Of a stretch of 64,000 bases of DNA, positions 52,103 to 62,547 are shown one piece after another. Both the position numbers and the translations under genes were made by a program. Numbering within the stretch: position 1 is the first letter of the stretch; every line of letters starts with the position of its first letter. The notes beneath the pieces were generated by a model that did not search any database, was not told the DNA's origin, and saw only the letters and a list, made by a program, of their open reading frames with translations. The stretch is from Aplectana chamaeleonis. Lineage: Eukaryota; Nematoda; Chromadorea; Rhabditida; Cosmocercidae. The DNA is taken from NCBI GenBank assembly GCA_029168955.1, contig JAPDOI010001560.1:100842-164841 (forward strand), in the 5' to 3' direction.

Positions 52103-52203
52103 CAAGTGGTCCCAGTACGATTATCACGTGTCGCATGACGAAATAGCCGTAGTCCGCAAATTTGGACCGGAATTTGGCCCAGAGAACGACAGTACAGTGC
52201 TCG
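52103..52203. repeat. Right half of the split foldback MITE
   Basis: CGATTATCACGTGTCGCATG through GGACCGGAATTTGGCC to GACAGTACAG mirrors 38797-38890. Open reading through this segment on the plus strand is therefore likely coincidental. Confidence 0.7.
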
Positions 52204-52667
52204 TCAAAGGTATAGGAATTTCCAAAAAAAAATGTGTGAGATTTCGAGGTTACGCCCCAATCTCGACCTTGTTCAAATTGCGTGTCAAATTCAGATTCCG
52301 TGACTCAAATACCCTTACTGGTCAGAAAAGTAGAGGGATTCAGCCAGATAATATTTCATTATTTTCTCGCACAAAATACGGCATAACAGACGGCGCCAAA
52401 GTATCGGAAATTGTAGCAGAAGAATACACTGTCATCGACGAGACCTAAATACATAGTTCGGCTGCATATTCTTGATCATGCCAACATTTGCAGCAACTAT
52501 CGTTTTTCAGGCTCAAAACAGTCGTAAAAGTACGTCCACGCCTGTACACATTCTCGGCCAGAATCTCAGAGGCTTTCCATCAAGTTTATTCAGAATTGCC
52601 AGTGCGTGATTGTGATCTGAAGATTATCGAAGCATCCTGCTTTCGTGGTGCTGAAGGGGATGCTGGT
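52204..52667 (+). other. Host-side sequence with weak exon-like frames
   Basis: A plus-strand frame reads to 52448. Another follows CGTTTTTCAG at about 52509 and is cut by the hAT element at 52668. Neither has a recognised domain, and the first begins inside transposon sequence. I do not call a gene. Confidence 0.3.
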
Positions 52668-53701
52668 CAGGGATGTGCGTAATAGAAATTGTGTAATTCG
52701 TTAGTCGTTAGTCGTTCAACCGGCCAAAACCCTCGTTAGTCTTTAATAATCTAGGCTTCGAAAACAAGCACAGTTGAGGTAGAAAAAAAGGTATGAAGAG
52801 GCGTATGTTTTCCAAAGCATTCAGGGCCAACAAAGACACTGATCAGTCCTTGTTAGAGAACCTAGTTCGAACTGCAAACCTACGTATACATAATTAAAAA
52901 TATGCACGGAAGCCTAATACTTGTGAGTGTGTGTTTATCGATTTTTGTCTTTTTATTTATTTTATTTATATAAAATACATCCGCGGATGCGGATGTGACC
53001 CTCTTAATAAGAGGTTAACACAACGATAAAGAAAAATGAGAGAACTGAAGTACACCAGGGTGTAGACCCACCAGGCAACTGTACGAAACTTGCGCTTAAT
53101 TTCATTGGTGAACATAGAGTTTTGATACCAGTGGTGGCTCCAACCGCCAGTATGGACCGCAATTCTTATATAGTTACCCTTTAACCGCTCGCACCTCAAC
53201 GTACCACAGTCACATTAAGTAAGCAGCTACTCCCATCAGGAGCAACCGAGTAGCAGTGAGGCGGCGGCACCAAAAAGCGGGTGGCCCAAACAGAGGATTC
53301 ATTGCCACGTAGCATCACCAGGCACCTTGATTTTGCACACAAATCTCGAATCCAGTCATGATAGTTTTTCTTTATCATGATAGGTTTTCTCTATCGTCAT
53401 CGTTTGTAGAACATCAAATTAGCCCTGTGAAGTCTACCGCTGAGTACACTTCAGTAAGAGATCGTGAGATCTTATTCGTCTCGTGTGACGTGTCTTCTTC
53501 GCCGCAGCAGGACCAAACATCTATTTCGGTAAGAAAAGAAACATTATGGGAAACCGAGAAAATCTTGAACTCTGCGTTTTTTTTTTCTCGTGCGAAATTC
53601 GCTATTCTGCGCTATATGATGTCATTTGAGATCTACCCGATGGTGACAACACTGAGAATTGCACCGACTTTGAACTAATTGTTCTTTTTCAGCGTCGCGA
53701 G

Positions 53702-55826
53702 CAGGGATGTGCGGCAATTGCCGTTTGTCGTTCGCCGGCCATTTTTGGGACTTTTTTGCCGTTTGTCGTTTGCCGAAATTTTTGTTAGTTTTCCGGCAAA
53801 ACATTGGAAGCAAACGCCGCCTATGCCCGCGGCCATGTAGGCACTAGGGATGAGCCGATTATCCTTTGTTCGCTTGACCGTTATACTGGGGTTTTAAATA
53901 ATCTGTTTTCCGCTCCATCGCCTGGCCATTTTCGAACAAGATGAAGGATAAAAATCTGTTCACAGTCCCACGATACGTATTCTGCTAAGCATGCGTGCAT
54001 GTGTGGACGCGTGAGTGAGAGTTCGCGATGGATTCTGATTCCGAATTCTCTGCAGGTACAACCTCTGGAGCAGATCTAGTGGGCTCTCACTTTCGATTAT
54101 AACCAGCAAAAATGTCATGAAAGTTCTTCGATGAGAAAGCGACCGCTCGCTGCTGGGGCCGTGTGCAAGAACGCGCCGGCTGGGGCAGGGGCAGTGCAGT
54201 CGGCGCCTTTGATGATTGCCCTTGCTCACAAGACAGGACACGTCTATCGTGGTTGGTCACAAGTCAAGACGCGTATTTCGTGCCCCATCGCTGTGCCCAA
54301 GCCGCCCCAGCTAGGAGATTGGAGTGGCCGGGGGCAGTGAGAAGGACTGCTGGGGCACGACATACGTGTCTTGACTTGTGAACAACCACGATAGACGTGT
54401 CCTGTCTTGTGAGCAACGGCGATCTTCAAAGGCGCCGACTGCACTGCCCCTGACCCAGCCGGCGCGTTCTTGCATACGGCCCCTCGTGGTGACCAAAGTC
54501 GAGTGCCCACTAAAAGTGCTCCAAAACTCAAGAATTCTAGTAAACTCTAGAAAATTTCGATTGAGCTGACGAGTTCTATTATCACAAGCAGCGGAGCGGT
54601 GGGGTTTGGTGAAATATAACTGGTGATGAGGAGGTTCCGAAGAAAAAGTGACCGCTTCTTGCTGTGATTATCGAAAACAGAAGCTTTCTTGAAATAAACT
54701 AGAGCCTACCTTGCGTAGCATAGACGCTGAGAAAGCCTTCCAGAGTCAGCGGAAACCAGATTTTCAACCTATAATCGGCCCGCCTTTCCTTCTGAGATAG
54801 GATGTATTGACAGGTATAGACGAAACAGGATTGTCATCTGTTAAGACTCAAAAACTGATGGAAGACCATACGGGAACAATTTCCTTTGTTGAATTTAGTG
54901 GAGTAGATAGTCCGATTTTAAAGTAGTGCTTGAGTTTCTGTTCCAGAGTTTTGACGGATTGTATTGTAGCTAAAAGAAGCAGGAAACATTTGTGCGACTC
55001 ACGTGGGCAGGGACTCTGACAAAGTTGGCCGCGGCAGTGCCAGGAAATTACCTCGACTCTCGACTGTGCCGCGATGCTTCCACGGCACTACCGCAGCGAC
55101 ACCGTGATGACTACTGTACCGTGAAGATTCTGTTGACTTGATTGTCGACACCGCCGCGACATTGCTTAGATAGTAATGAGTTAGTTTCGCGTTAGAGTCG
55201 CACGGGCTCCGTGAGGATGCATAAGCGAGCCCGCGCCGACTGCGATGCATTGTCCTCTGTGGCAAAACGAGGTTGTCGCCAGTTCAATGACTCAAGTTTG
55301 AGGCAGATCCCATATCTTCTTTGTCGCAATAACGGGGATACCCTCTGTCCCTATCAGACAGAGGACCTAAGAGCCGCAGGTGTGTATTTTGTTTGTAGGC
55401 CCCACCAAAATGTAATATGACTCATTTCATATGAGTTACGCGCGGTCGGTCCTATTTTTGTTACAGCGCAGCCACCGATCGCGGAGTCGCATCGGCACTA
55501 TCGCGGAGCCGCCACTACATTGCCGCTGCAACTCCGCGATAGTGCCGCTTCGGTGCCTGTAGCAGCCGAAGCGGCTTCCTCGCAAAGCCACAGCGGCGAT
55601 TTCTTTGATTTCCATGAGGTCCCACATGACACTACTCCCTTGAATTATAATTATTAGAATGTTGACATAAGTATTGAAAAAAAAGAGAAAAAAGTAGAGC
55701 TGCACACGAAAATCACTTTTGGGTCTATCTAAGGGATGAGTTTTTTTGCCTTTTGCCGACCATTTTGGGATACTTTTGCCGATTGCCGTTTGCCGAAATC
55801 TCAAAATCGTTTGCCGCACATCCGTG
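53702..55826. mobile_element. hAT-type element C with 8-bp target duplication GTCGCGAG
   Basis: GTCGCGAG flanks both ends exactly (53694-53701 and 55827-55834). The ends are CAGGGATGTGCGGCAA and TTGCCGCACATCCGTG (one mutated base). Subterminal tracts are iterated GCCGTTTGCCG. 2125 bp, no transposase seen. It holds a palindrome (54145-54490) and GC-rich blocks with CGCGGAG / GTGCCGC units (55000-55590). It landed eight bases after a TTTTTCAG in element B. Confidence 0.88.
54145..54490. repeat. ~345-bp palindrome within hAT element C
   Basis: Arms of about 165 bp: GGGGCCGTGTGCAAGAACGC and its near complement at 54462-54485, then GCAGTGCAGTCGGCGCC and GGCGCCGACTGCACTGC, then AGACAGGACACGTCTATCGT and its complement. 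The open frames on both strands are the mirrored arms. Confidence 0.85.
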
Positions 55827-57180
55827 GTCGCGAGCCGAGCGCCTGCAAGGTTTAGAGCCTGTTCCGTTAATGGGGCAAGGTCGGAAGAAATTAGCACCCA
55901 AGTGAAAATTTCGCCCGCTGAGAGGTCCCAGCACCACTTTATAGAAACCCCATACCTCGAATTTATGACTGAAACTCGAAGGACGACACCCTTTACAATC
56001 CAATCATCGGATACAGTTCCCGTCGTTGAGCAGTTGTGGCCTTCAGGCACCGCTCCATATTATCCCCTCTGATATTGCCATGTGCTAAAATCTCCGCTGG
56101 AGCCGGTCTCAGTGAGCCTACCATAAAGTAGCGCGACCGACGCGAAGTCGAAAAATGCTGCACCTAACCTTGCGCAACGTTCGGTTGAGGTTTCAATGTG
56201 GGGGTTCGAGAACTGCAAAGCAGTGTCATTAGAAACGATAAATACTGCAGGCTATGGTTATTTTGCACCATTCACCTAGGACAACCAACAGTGCAATATG
56301 TATCAATCCTGGTGTAAGCCTTGGGTTGGAGCACGACTTGAAAAACTATTGACTTTCCAATGAAATTTGGGATTGCTTACGAAAATTTTTTAAATTTCGT
56401 TAGTCGTTAGACGTTAATCGTAACGCCCGAAAAACCCGTTAGTCGTTAAATTCTTTAGTCGTAATTACGCACATCCCTGATGGTGGTCTTAGCCTGTTAA
56501 AAAGTGCACTCCTGGGGTGGTATTCTCCATCAACTTGCCGGGATGTTGGGATCAATTCCGGAGTGTATTTTATATATGTATGTCGATTGATATCCCAAGT
56601 CGATTGATATTTCGCGGGATATCAATCGAAATATACCGCTGTAGTTGCTCCAAATACACGCTGGAGTTTCTCCAAACTTCTCTGTGGGAAGCTGACGGGT
56701 TTAAGGCAGTTCACGATGGAAAAGTTTCCCGCTTTTTCGCGGAAATTGAGCAAGCTTTTGGTCCCCTCAAGAAGAGTAAGTGCGGAACTACGACAAAAAC
56801 GGCCAGGAAGAGGGTGAAAATCCCGTGAATCAGCCGACCCTTTAGATCACCTCGCCCACGTCATACAACAGTTGTCCTGCGTTCGTTTCACCAGAGAGAC
56901 AGTTGCCGGATTTTTGAATAATCCTAATCCTGAAAGATTCCAACATTTCAGCCAGTGCATTTAACCATCTTATTTTTAAAGAGTGTTTGATACAAGAAAC
57001 AGAAAACAAAGCGACTTGCCTAATATTTCGCAAGCGCAAAACCATTTCCGACGTCTGGAATGTTCGAAGTCCGCAGTCCTTCGAAACACAACATAGAGGC
57101 GTAATTAGTTATTTTAGAGGCTCCTTTAAACAAATTTTTCTCCTTCAGAAAAATAGTTTTATGAGGGTCTTCTTCTGAAA

Positions 57181-57232
57181 CGTTTTATAGACTACGTTTC
57201 GTGCATAAGCCCTTCATCAGGTCCGACTGAAA
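57181..57232 (-). ncRNA. Hammerhead-like motif of Penelope-type elements
   Basis: On the minus strand GGACCTGATGAAGGGCTTAT is followed by GCACGAAACGTAGTC. CTGATGA, a short stem II and GAAA are the conserved hammerhead core, and 'CCTGATGAAGGG...CGAAACGT' is known from termini of Penelope-like retroelements. Stem II has one mismatch and stems I and III are weak, so activity is doubtful. No Penelope RT is seen here. Confidence 0.4.
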
Positions 57233-57499
57233 AATTGCAGTGTAATCAATAATACAACTTAGCCAACAGCAACTACCGACCTCTGCCGAATAGGGTGGTA
57301 CGGGGTCTCCAACAGCGAAGGGAGCCCAGAGGTGGTATTCTGAATAAGGTGGGAAGTGTAAGGTGTCTTAGAATGAAGAACATCCCACCTACCTCTAGAT
57401 GGGCAAAAGATGGAAATGGGGAAACTGGAGTTGGAAAGTTGGAGACCAATAGTGTATTCTTGTGTAGGGCCAACTGATCGAATCGGCTAGCTATGCCCT

Positions 57500-57665
57500 G
57501 GACGAAAAGACCGAATATCGAATAGATTCGAATGACCCCCTTTTTTAACGTCCGATTTTTGAATAGATTCGAATACCCCCTTTTTTGACGTCCGATATTT
57601 GAATATATTCGAATGGCCTCTTTTTTTCGAGGTCCGAATTTTGAATAGATTCAGATAAAATATAT
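57500..57665. repeat. ~49-bp minisatellite of GAATAGATTCGAAT units
   Basis: Three to four units of TTGAATAGATTCGAATACCC then CCTTTTTTGACGTCCGAT. Like other tracts in this window it is built on a short palindromic core (ATTCGAAT). Confidence 0.8.
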
Positions 57666-58078
57666 TCGAATAATTTCAAAGCGACAAACTAAAAACAGGC
57701 CAGGTGAGCTGTCATTCGATCTTACACTTCGAAGTAAACTGCGTGCGCACGCGTTACGGTCCGGTGAGTGTCGCGCGCGCGGCGAACGCGCGGCGAACGC
57801 AAAAAAGCCGCCATCGTTTAGAAGAGTTATCAGCACCATATACGGCGAAACGGTCATCGTTAGTGACATAAAATGAACGCAGCGAAGTGAATAATGCTTC
57901 CAGGACATGACAGTTTACATAAAAGCTTAGTTCGCGTCGCCGCCCTATCCGTCGTGCGCGACGCTCACCGACCGCGACGCAGAATGCACGGGTGAGTAAT
58001 GTCCGCTACTCTTATACCATACGCTCCGATTCAGCGTGAAATCTCGAAACCAAAGTTCTTCCCGGACCCTGCCTTTAA

Positions 58079-58404
58079 GATCAAAATATCCACAGTTGCT
58101 GATCCAGGCCTATAAAATTTACGTTCGCTCAATGTTGGAGAATGGTACCTGCGTTTTTGCGTCCTGCGAATGGCGGATTGTAGATATTTTGGAAAGGGTG
58201 CAAAATAGTTTCACGCGGATTTGTGCACTTGGATTCACGTCCTAGGAGTTATCTCGGAAATAAAAGACTACAACTGGACACACTTGCTCTCCGTAGGAGA
58301 AGAAATGATTCATTTTTGATTTATGATGAACGGTTTAGTGGGACTTAAACTATCTGAATTCTTCACCTTGAGACGTTCTAACACTAGAGGGCAGGGGTCC
58401 AAAC
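58079..58404 (+). pseudogene. C-terminus of a CR1/Jockey-type RT, left part
   Basis: LLIQAYKIYVRSMLENGTCV and VDILERVQNSFTRI match the region after the RT palm in non-LTR elements, where 'LY.. +VRP.LEYG' and 'E.VQ+.FTR' are conserved. The reading continues in other frames (RLQLDTLALRRRRND, then GLKLSEFFTLRRSNTRG), so frameshifts are present. The frame stops being element-like exactly at 58404, where hAT element D begins, and resumes at 60182. Confidence 0.75.
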
Positions 58405-60173
58405 CAGGGATGTGCGGCAATTGCGTTTGCCGGTTGCCTTTTGCCGGCCGTTTTTGGACGAGTTTTGTCGATTGCCGTTTGCCGTTTTTCCACTCACTCT
58501 TCGGCAAAATCCGGCAAAAAAGTGCGCAATAAATTATAAACGCCGCCTTTAAGAAGCGCATGGTAAGCTCTACAAGCCATGTTGCAACTGGCTCGAAAGA
58601 AAAGAGACAGGTTATACATACTTCAAAAACTTTGAGCCGGTTCTTTTAACCTAAAGCGCGATCTGTCACGTCTAAGCACTTGCTAGAATCGTGTTGTCAT
58701 GCTCGTGTAGATCCACTAGCCTGAAGAGTACCGAACTCCCCACCCCTTTTTTGTTGAGGCCTGGGCAATCAAGTAGGACCCTTCGGGCTAAAGTTAATGC
58801 CCTGAACATTTTTAAGGAGAGAAGAGGACACAACGATTTCAGGAAACACACTGAAAGTCTCAATTTGTTTCAGGTATTTTGAAAACACATTTCTATTCAC
58901 CGGTGACCGTTTACCGCAGAATATGCGGAACTTCAGTGGGAGCGCGTAGAGCGATGGGGAAACATATGGGACCCATCTGGGAGTGTGCAAGCGTCGGGAA
59001 AAGGGGAGTGGGAACAAACTGGGAAAGCCCCAAACGCCAAGGAAAGTGTGTAGGACCCGACTGGGAACGCGCCAAGCGCCGGGAGCTTGTTAGGAGTGTG
59101 CGAAGGGCCAGTGAATGAGTGCAAGACTTTTCTGATTCTGCGTTACTGTCTTGGAGTGTAAGCAAGACTTCGTTGGGACTGAACAAAACGTTGCGTAAAG
59201 GATGCTCGACTTCAGTAGCAGTTTGTTGGCTTATGCACTTTGTCATATTCTGCTATGCTCGCTATTGCGCTGAAAACATGCTAAGGAGTTGAAAGTTGGA
59301 GTTCTGAGTTGGAAGGGTCGGAGGAGGAAAACGCGGCGAGGAAAACATCCACTCTGATCAAATTCTTTGCTTGTCTATAAACTGGATGCAAGGAGTCGTG
59401 GGTGATTACTTGCAAGGATGAGGTGTCGTATAGTTTAGGAAGCAGGTGATCTGAGATGACCACAGTTTTTGGGAGTTGTATTTTAGAAAAGCCTGAAAAA
59501 ACTGCCCATTCACATGCATTTGTGTTGTTAGCGCGCAGTTCAGGAAATATTCAAAAGGTGGGGGGGGGGGGAGGTTGGGGAAGAGGGTTGTCGAAAGATG
59601 GAGCAGTTTTCTAGAATGCTGTCAAGACTGTCAAAAAAACATTCGTTTCAGGAGCATTTGTACACCCCATTATGTATTATTCAGATTCGGTCGAATAGTA
59701 AATACACCGTGAGACACGCCAACAAGTACGCCGCGAAGCGCACGTGGATCTTACGCTTGTTAGAAAATAGTCAACTTAGATAACACCATATCGAGCTCTT
59801 CATTTTTGAATAAATCTATACCCACTCTTTAATCTCGGATCACATCCCACTTTAAATGTTGGGCGATAAACTTGAAACACGAAACAAATGAACGACTATT
59901 ATTCCGAAAGGTTAAAATTAGAGAACCTCCAAAAATTACTATCCTTTGTCACAACATTCTTATTACCAGTGTTGAATAGAATACTCATTCCGGTGCTGTT
60001 TTTAATAGAGTTAGCGTAATAATTTTAGTCTGATGAGCGAGCGGGGCCGCGACGGTAGATCACCCCGCGCGAATCGAAACCCCATTCTCGATTGCCGTTT
60101 GCCGGCCGTTTTTGGGTAAAATTTGTCGATTTCCATTTGCCGATTTTTCAAAATCGTTTGCCGCACATCCCTG
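58405..60173. mobile_element. hAT-type element D with 8-bp target duplication GTCCAAAC
   Basis: GTCCAAAC flanks both ends exactly (58397-58404 and 60174-60181). The ends are CAGGGATGTGCGGCAA and TTGCCGCACATCCCTG, 16 bp inverted without mismatch. Subterminal tracts are iterated GCCGTTTGCCG, as in element C. 1769 bp, no transposase seen. A stretch near 58940-59115 carries degenerate 42-bp minisatellite units. Confidence 0.92.
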
Positions 60174-60181
60174 GTCCAAAC

Positions 60182-60350
60182 TCAGCTTCCCTCGGCCTCT
60201 CACTCGGATGCGTAATTTAATTCATAACGCAGGCGTAATTTTTTTCACAATCCGAAGGGGATTGGAGTATCTGTGCTTCAGCAAAAGGCTACTGATGCCT
60301 AGTTCCTTCGCTATTCTTAGAAGGCAGGATGTTAAGGGCATCAGTATACT
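60182..60350 (+). pseudogene. C-terminus of the same RT, right part
   Basis: After the right target duplication the frame continues LSFPRPLTRMRNLIHNAGVI then FFTIRRGLEYLCFSKRLLM, the expected tail of the same domain. Removing hAT element D and one copy of GTCCAAAC rejoins the two parts in frame. Confidence 0.75.
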
Positions 60351-60950
60351 TCCTCGTCGCTGCAGCGACAGGTTTCGCCAACTATCCATCATCGTGTCAG
60401 GATCAGCACCGGCACTATGGCAGGGTCGGCCGCGAGCACAGTCTGTATGCGCCTGTCGCTGCGACGGGTCGCTGAGGGGTGTTAGGCCGGGAATATACTT
60501 CTGACGACGAGCGACACGACGCAATGTTTACCACTACTATCGACGTGATGTCGCTGGGACCCGATTATTCCCCTGAGAAGTCTATTTTTTGTTTCCTCTC
60601 AGACTTTTTCAACATTTCTAAGGAGGTAGCGCCAATAAATGATCAATTATGCCAGTAGTCACTTAATCAGCATTTTATACACCGCTTCTACCATTTCCAG
60701 GCATATTTCCAAGTCGTACAGTTCTCGTTGCATAATTTTTTCTCACTTGGGCACATTTTCCGTCTTGCTTGAATCTTTTTGACATTTATGAAATGAAGAA
60801 TTATATCGGAGTACCATGTGAAATCGGAACCTTTTTCTTTAAATCTGGAATGAATATCACTGTCCATATACGACTTTCAATAAATCTCGGCATTGGCAAC
60901 GTTGATATTGGCAGATGTTATGTGCAGCTTCAAACCGAGTATGATACAGA
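60351..60950. other. Repeat-derived stretch, no gene
   Basis: 60360-60540 holds GTCGCTGCGAC / GTCGCTGCAGCGAC inverted units and a GGAATATACTTC block like the ends of the 20481-20977 family. The rest shows nothing recognisable. Confidence 0.45.
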
Positions 60951-60953
60951 TTT

Positions 60954-60995
60954 ATTCGGCTGACGTTTCGGCGTCTTCGCCTTCTTCGGGGCCTG
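60954..60995 (-). ncRNA. Degenerate hammerhead-like motif
   Basis: On the minus strand CCGAAGAAGGCGAAGACGCC is followed by GAAACGTC and AGCCGAATAAA. It has a perfect GGCG/CGCC stem II and the GAAA box, but the CUGANGA box is mutated to CCGAAGA. 'GAAACGTCAGCCGAATAAA' resembles Penelope-type ends. Confidence 0.35.
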
Positions 60996-61344
60996 GAAAG
61001 TTGAGAGCATTTTGGAAAACTACTCGATCAAGCGTCATTTCATTCAACAGAATCGCCTTCAGTGGGAGGCCGGACCACCCACGACGCGAAGAGGAAAGGA
61101 AAAGCAGACGAACCTTAGACTGTGAGCCGACGAGCTCAACGAGTCACCCTCAGATGTAGACAAACGCAGGGGATGAAACTCGCACCTCGGGCCCCCTTAT
61201 ATATGGTAGCGACCTGGGGTGGTAGCAAACCTCTCGGAATCACCACTTAACACGAACGCCAAAGTGGCACTTTAGTGCAATCTGATTATCTGAGGGTGAC
61301 ATGATGGGCAGAAGACTGTGATGCTCCGACAGCTTGCCCTCAAA

Positions 61345-61440
61345 ACAACGTCTAACCATGGATTCGAACCAGCGCTCACCACGCAAGAGACTCGAGTGTT
61401 ACCACTGTGCCATAACAGTGGTTGACGTGTCCGGCATTGC
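61345..61440 (-). repeat. tRNA-like SINE head or pseudo-tRNA
   Basis: On the minus strand TGGCACAGTGGTAACAC matches an A box, and CTGGTTCGAATCC matches a B box closely, at the normal spacing. The acceptor ends do not pair, so a functional tRNA is unlikely. Confidence 0.45.
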
Positions 61441-62076
61441 GGCCGTTCTTACACCCAAACCCCATTCGAACGAGCTCGAAGAGCGACCAGAACTTGAGGG
61501 CGATTTGCTCCACCACCCAACGACGTTGTCAGCGATTCGACAAAATCTATTTGTTTCATATAGGGCATACATAACACCTTTTCGGATGCTCAAAAAACTT
61601 GTTCCCTATACCCTATATGCGGTAAGTAGACTCCAATATTTCATAAGCGATTCATCAACGTTATGGCAGGTTGTTTAGTTTTTCACGAACTCATCCAATC
61701 AAAGAGGATGCGTAGATCGATGTGGGGAAATGCGTGCTTTGTGCATTTCGCTCTGCGAGTGTTTTATTTCCCGAACATGTGCTACGCATACACGAGGCAC
61801 AGTCGAAGAGGAAGCACGTTCAGAGTCAACCGATCTGCTTGGACCCGAAATCCCTATTGTTATTGATTTAAATTAATTATTGTGTTGCGTCGAGCAATCA
61901 TCTCCTCGCCGGTTAGTTTTTTTTCCAAGCTAAACATAGCGTAGTAAGCAAAAGTATCAGAACACCTACTTCCGAACAGCTCAGTCTTTCTCGTGGGTCT
62001 CTCTGCTATAATGAAATATTAACACATTAATTGTCAATGTTCCATGAAGCTTCAATTTCTGCACACAGCTCTGTCT
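61441..62076. other. Nothing recognised
   Basis: No element ends, tandem repeats or conserved frames that I can support. Confidence 0.4.
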
Positions 62077-62080
62077 TTAA

Positions 62081-62543
62081 GGGTGGCCTTCACGACTAAT
62101 ATCATATTCAAGTTCGACTCAAAAATGGGGTTGTTCGGCCGCGAGTTAACGAGTAATGACAAAACAGCAAAGAAAAGCGCTCAGAAAAAGCTAGAACAGT
62201 GGTTTCTAACGAACGTACAGGCTCAGGGTGCCGACGAGCTTGCGCGCCCTGCTAGTTTCAGCAGCGCTCTATAATGTCAAAATGTGCCCGAATCGATCAA
62301 GCTGGAAGTGGGGAAATTTCATAGCGATTTGCCATCGAAGACATCCGCAACGCCACAAGTTCATCCGGGGCGGGGCGGGTATAGCAGACGTACTGGGCGG
62401 ACGGAATCTTCAGTTCGCGGCCGGTTTTATAGATATCTGACCCGTTTTCGCTGCTTTCTTCGTGCCTATCCCCACCAGCACCTGCCAGAATTGTCACATT
62501 CACACAGAAAACTCGAAAACGAGATTCATGGTGAACACTGCCT
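62081..62543. mobile_element. AGGCAGTG-family MITE, copy 7
   Basis: The right end CATGGTGAACACTGCCT precedes TTAA (62544-62547). The left end GGGTGGCCTTCACGACTAAT follows TTAA (62077-62080) with several changes. 463 bp, similar in size to the other copies. Confidence 0.65.
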
Positions 62544-62547
62544 TTAA

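Larger units (their letters stand above)
52668..56479. mobile_element. hAT-type element B, carrying a second hAT element
   Basis: The left end CAGGGATGTGCGTAAT and the right end ATTACGCACATCCCTG are inverted. Flanks are ATGCTGGT (52660-52667) and ATGGTGGT (56480-56487), an 8-bp duplication with one mismatch. Subterminal tracts are CGTTAGTCGTTAGTCGTT at both ends, the same motif as element A. Without the nested element it is about 1.7 kb. An exon-like segment (about 53420-53537, with GTAAGA after it) lies inside, but no hAT transposase domain is recognisable. Confidence 0.8.
56705..58074. mobile_element. Possible AGGCAGTG-family element enlarged by insertions
   Basis: An AGGCAGTTCACGATGG left end after TTAA (56701-56704) and a GGACCCTGCCT right end before TTAA (58075-58078) are in the right orientation. 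The span is three times the usual length and contains a hammerhead-like motif and a minisatellite, so other sequence must have been inserted. The pairing is tentative. Confidence 0.4.

Noticed and set aside
51924..52448. 174-codon plus-strand ORF, which at first suggested an exon of a host receptor (a GPENDSTVLVKG stretch recalled IPT/TIG domains)
   Set aside because: It starts in the LTR, crosses hAT E and the right half of the foldback MITE, and the remaining part is too weak to assign.
61345..61440. A functional tRNA gene
   Set aside because: A and B boxes are good, but the acceptor stem does not pair and flanks look like a SINE.
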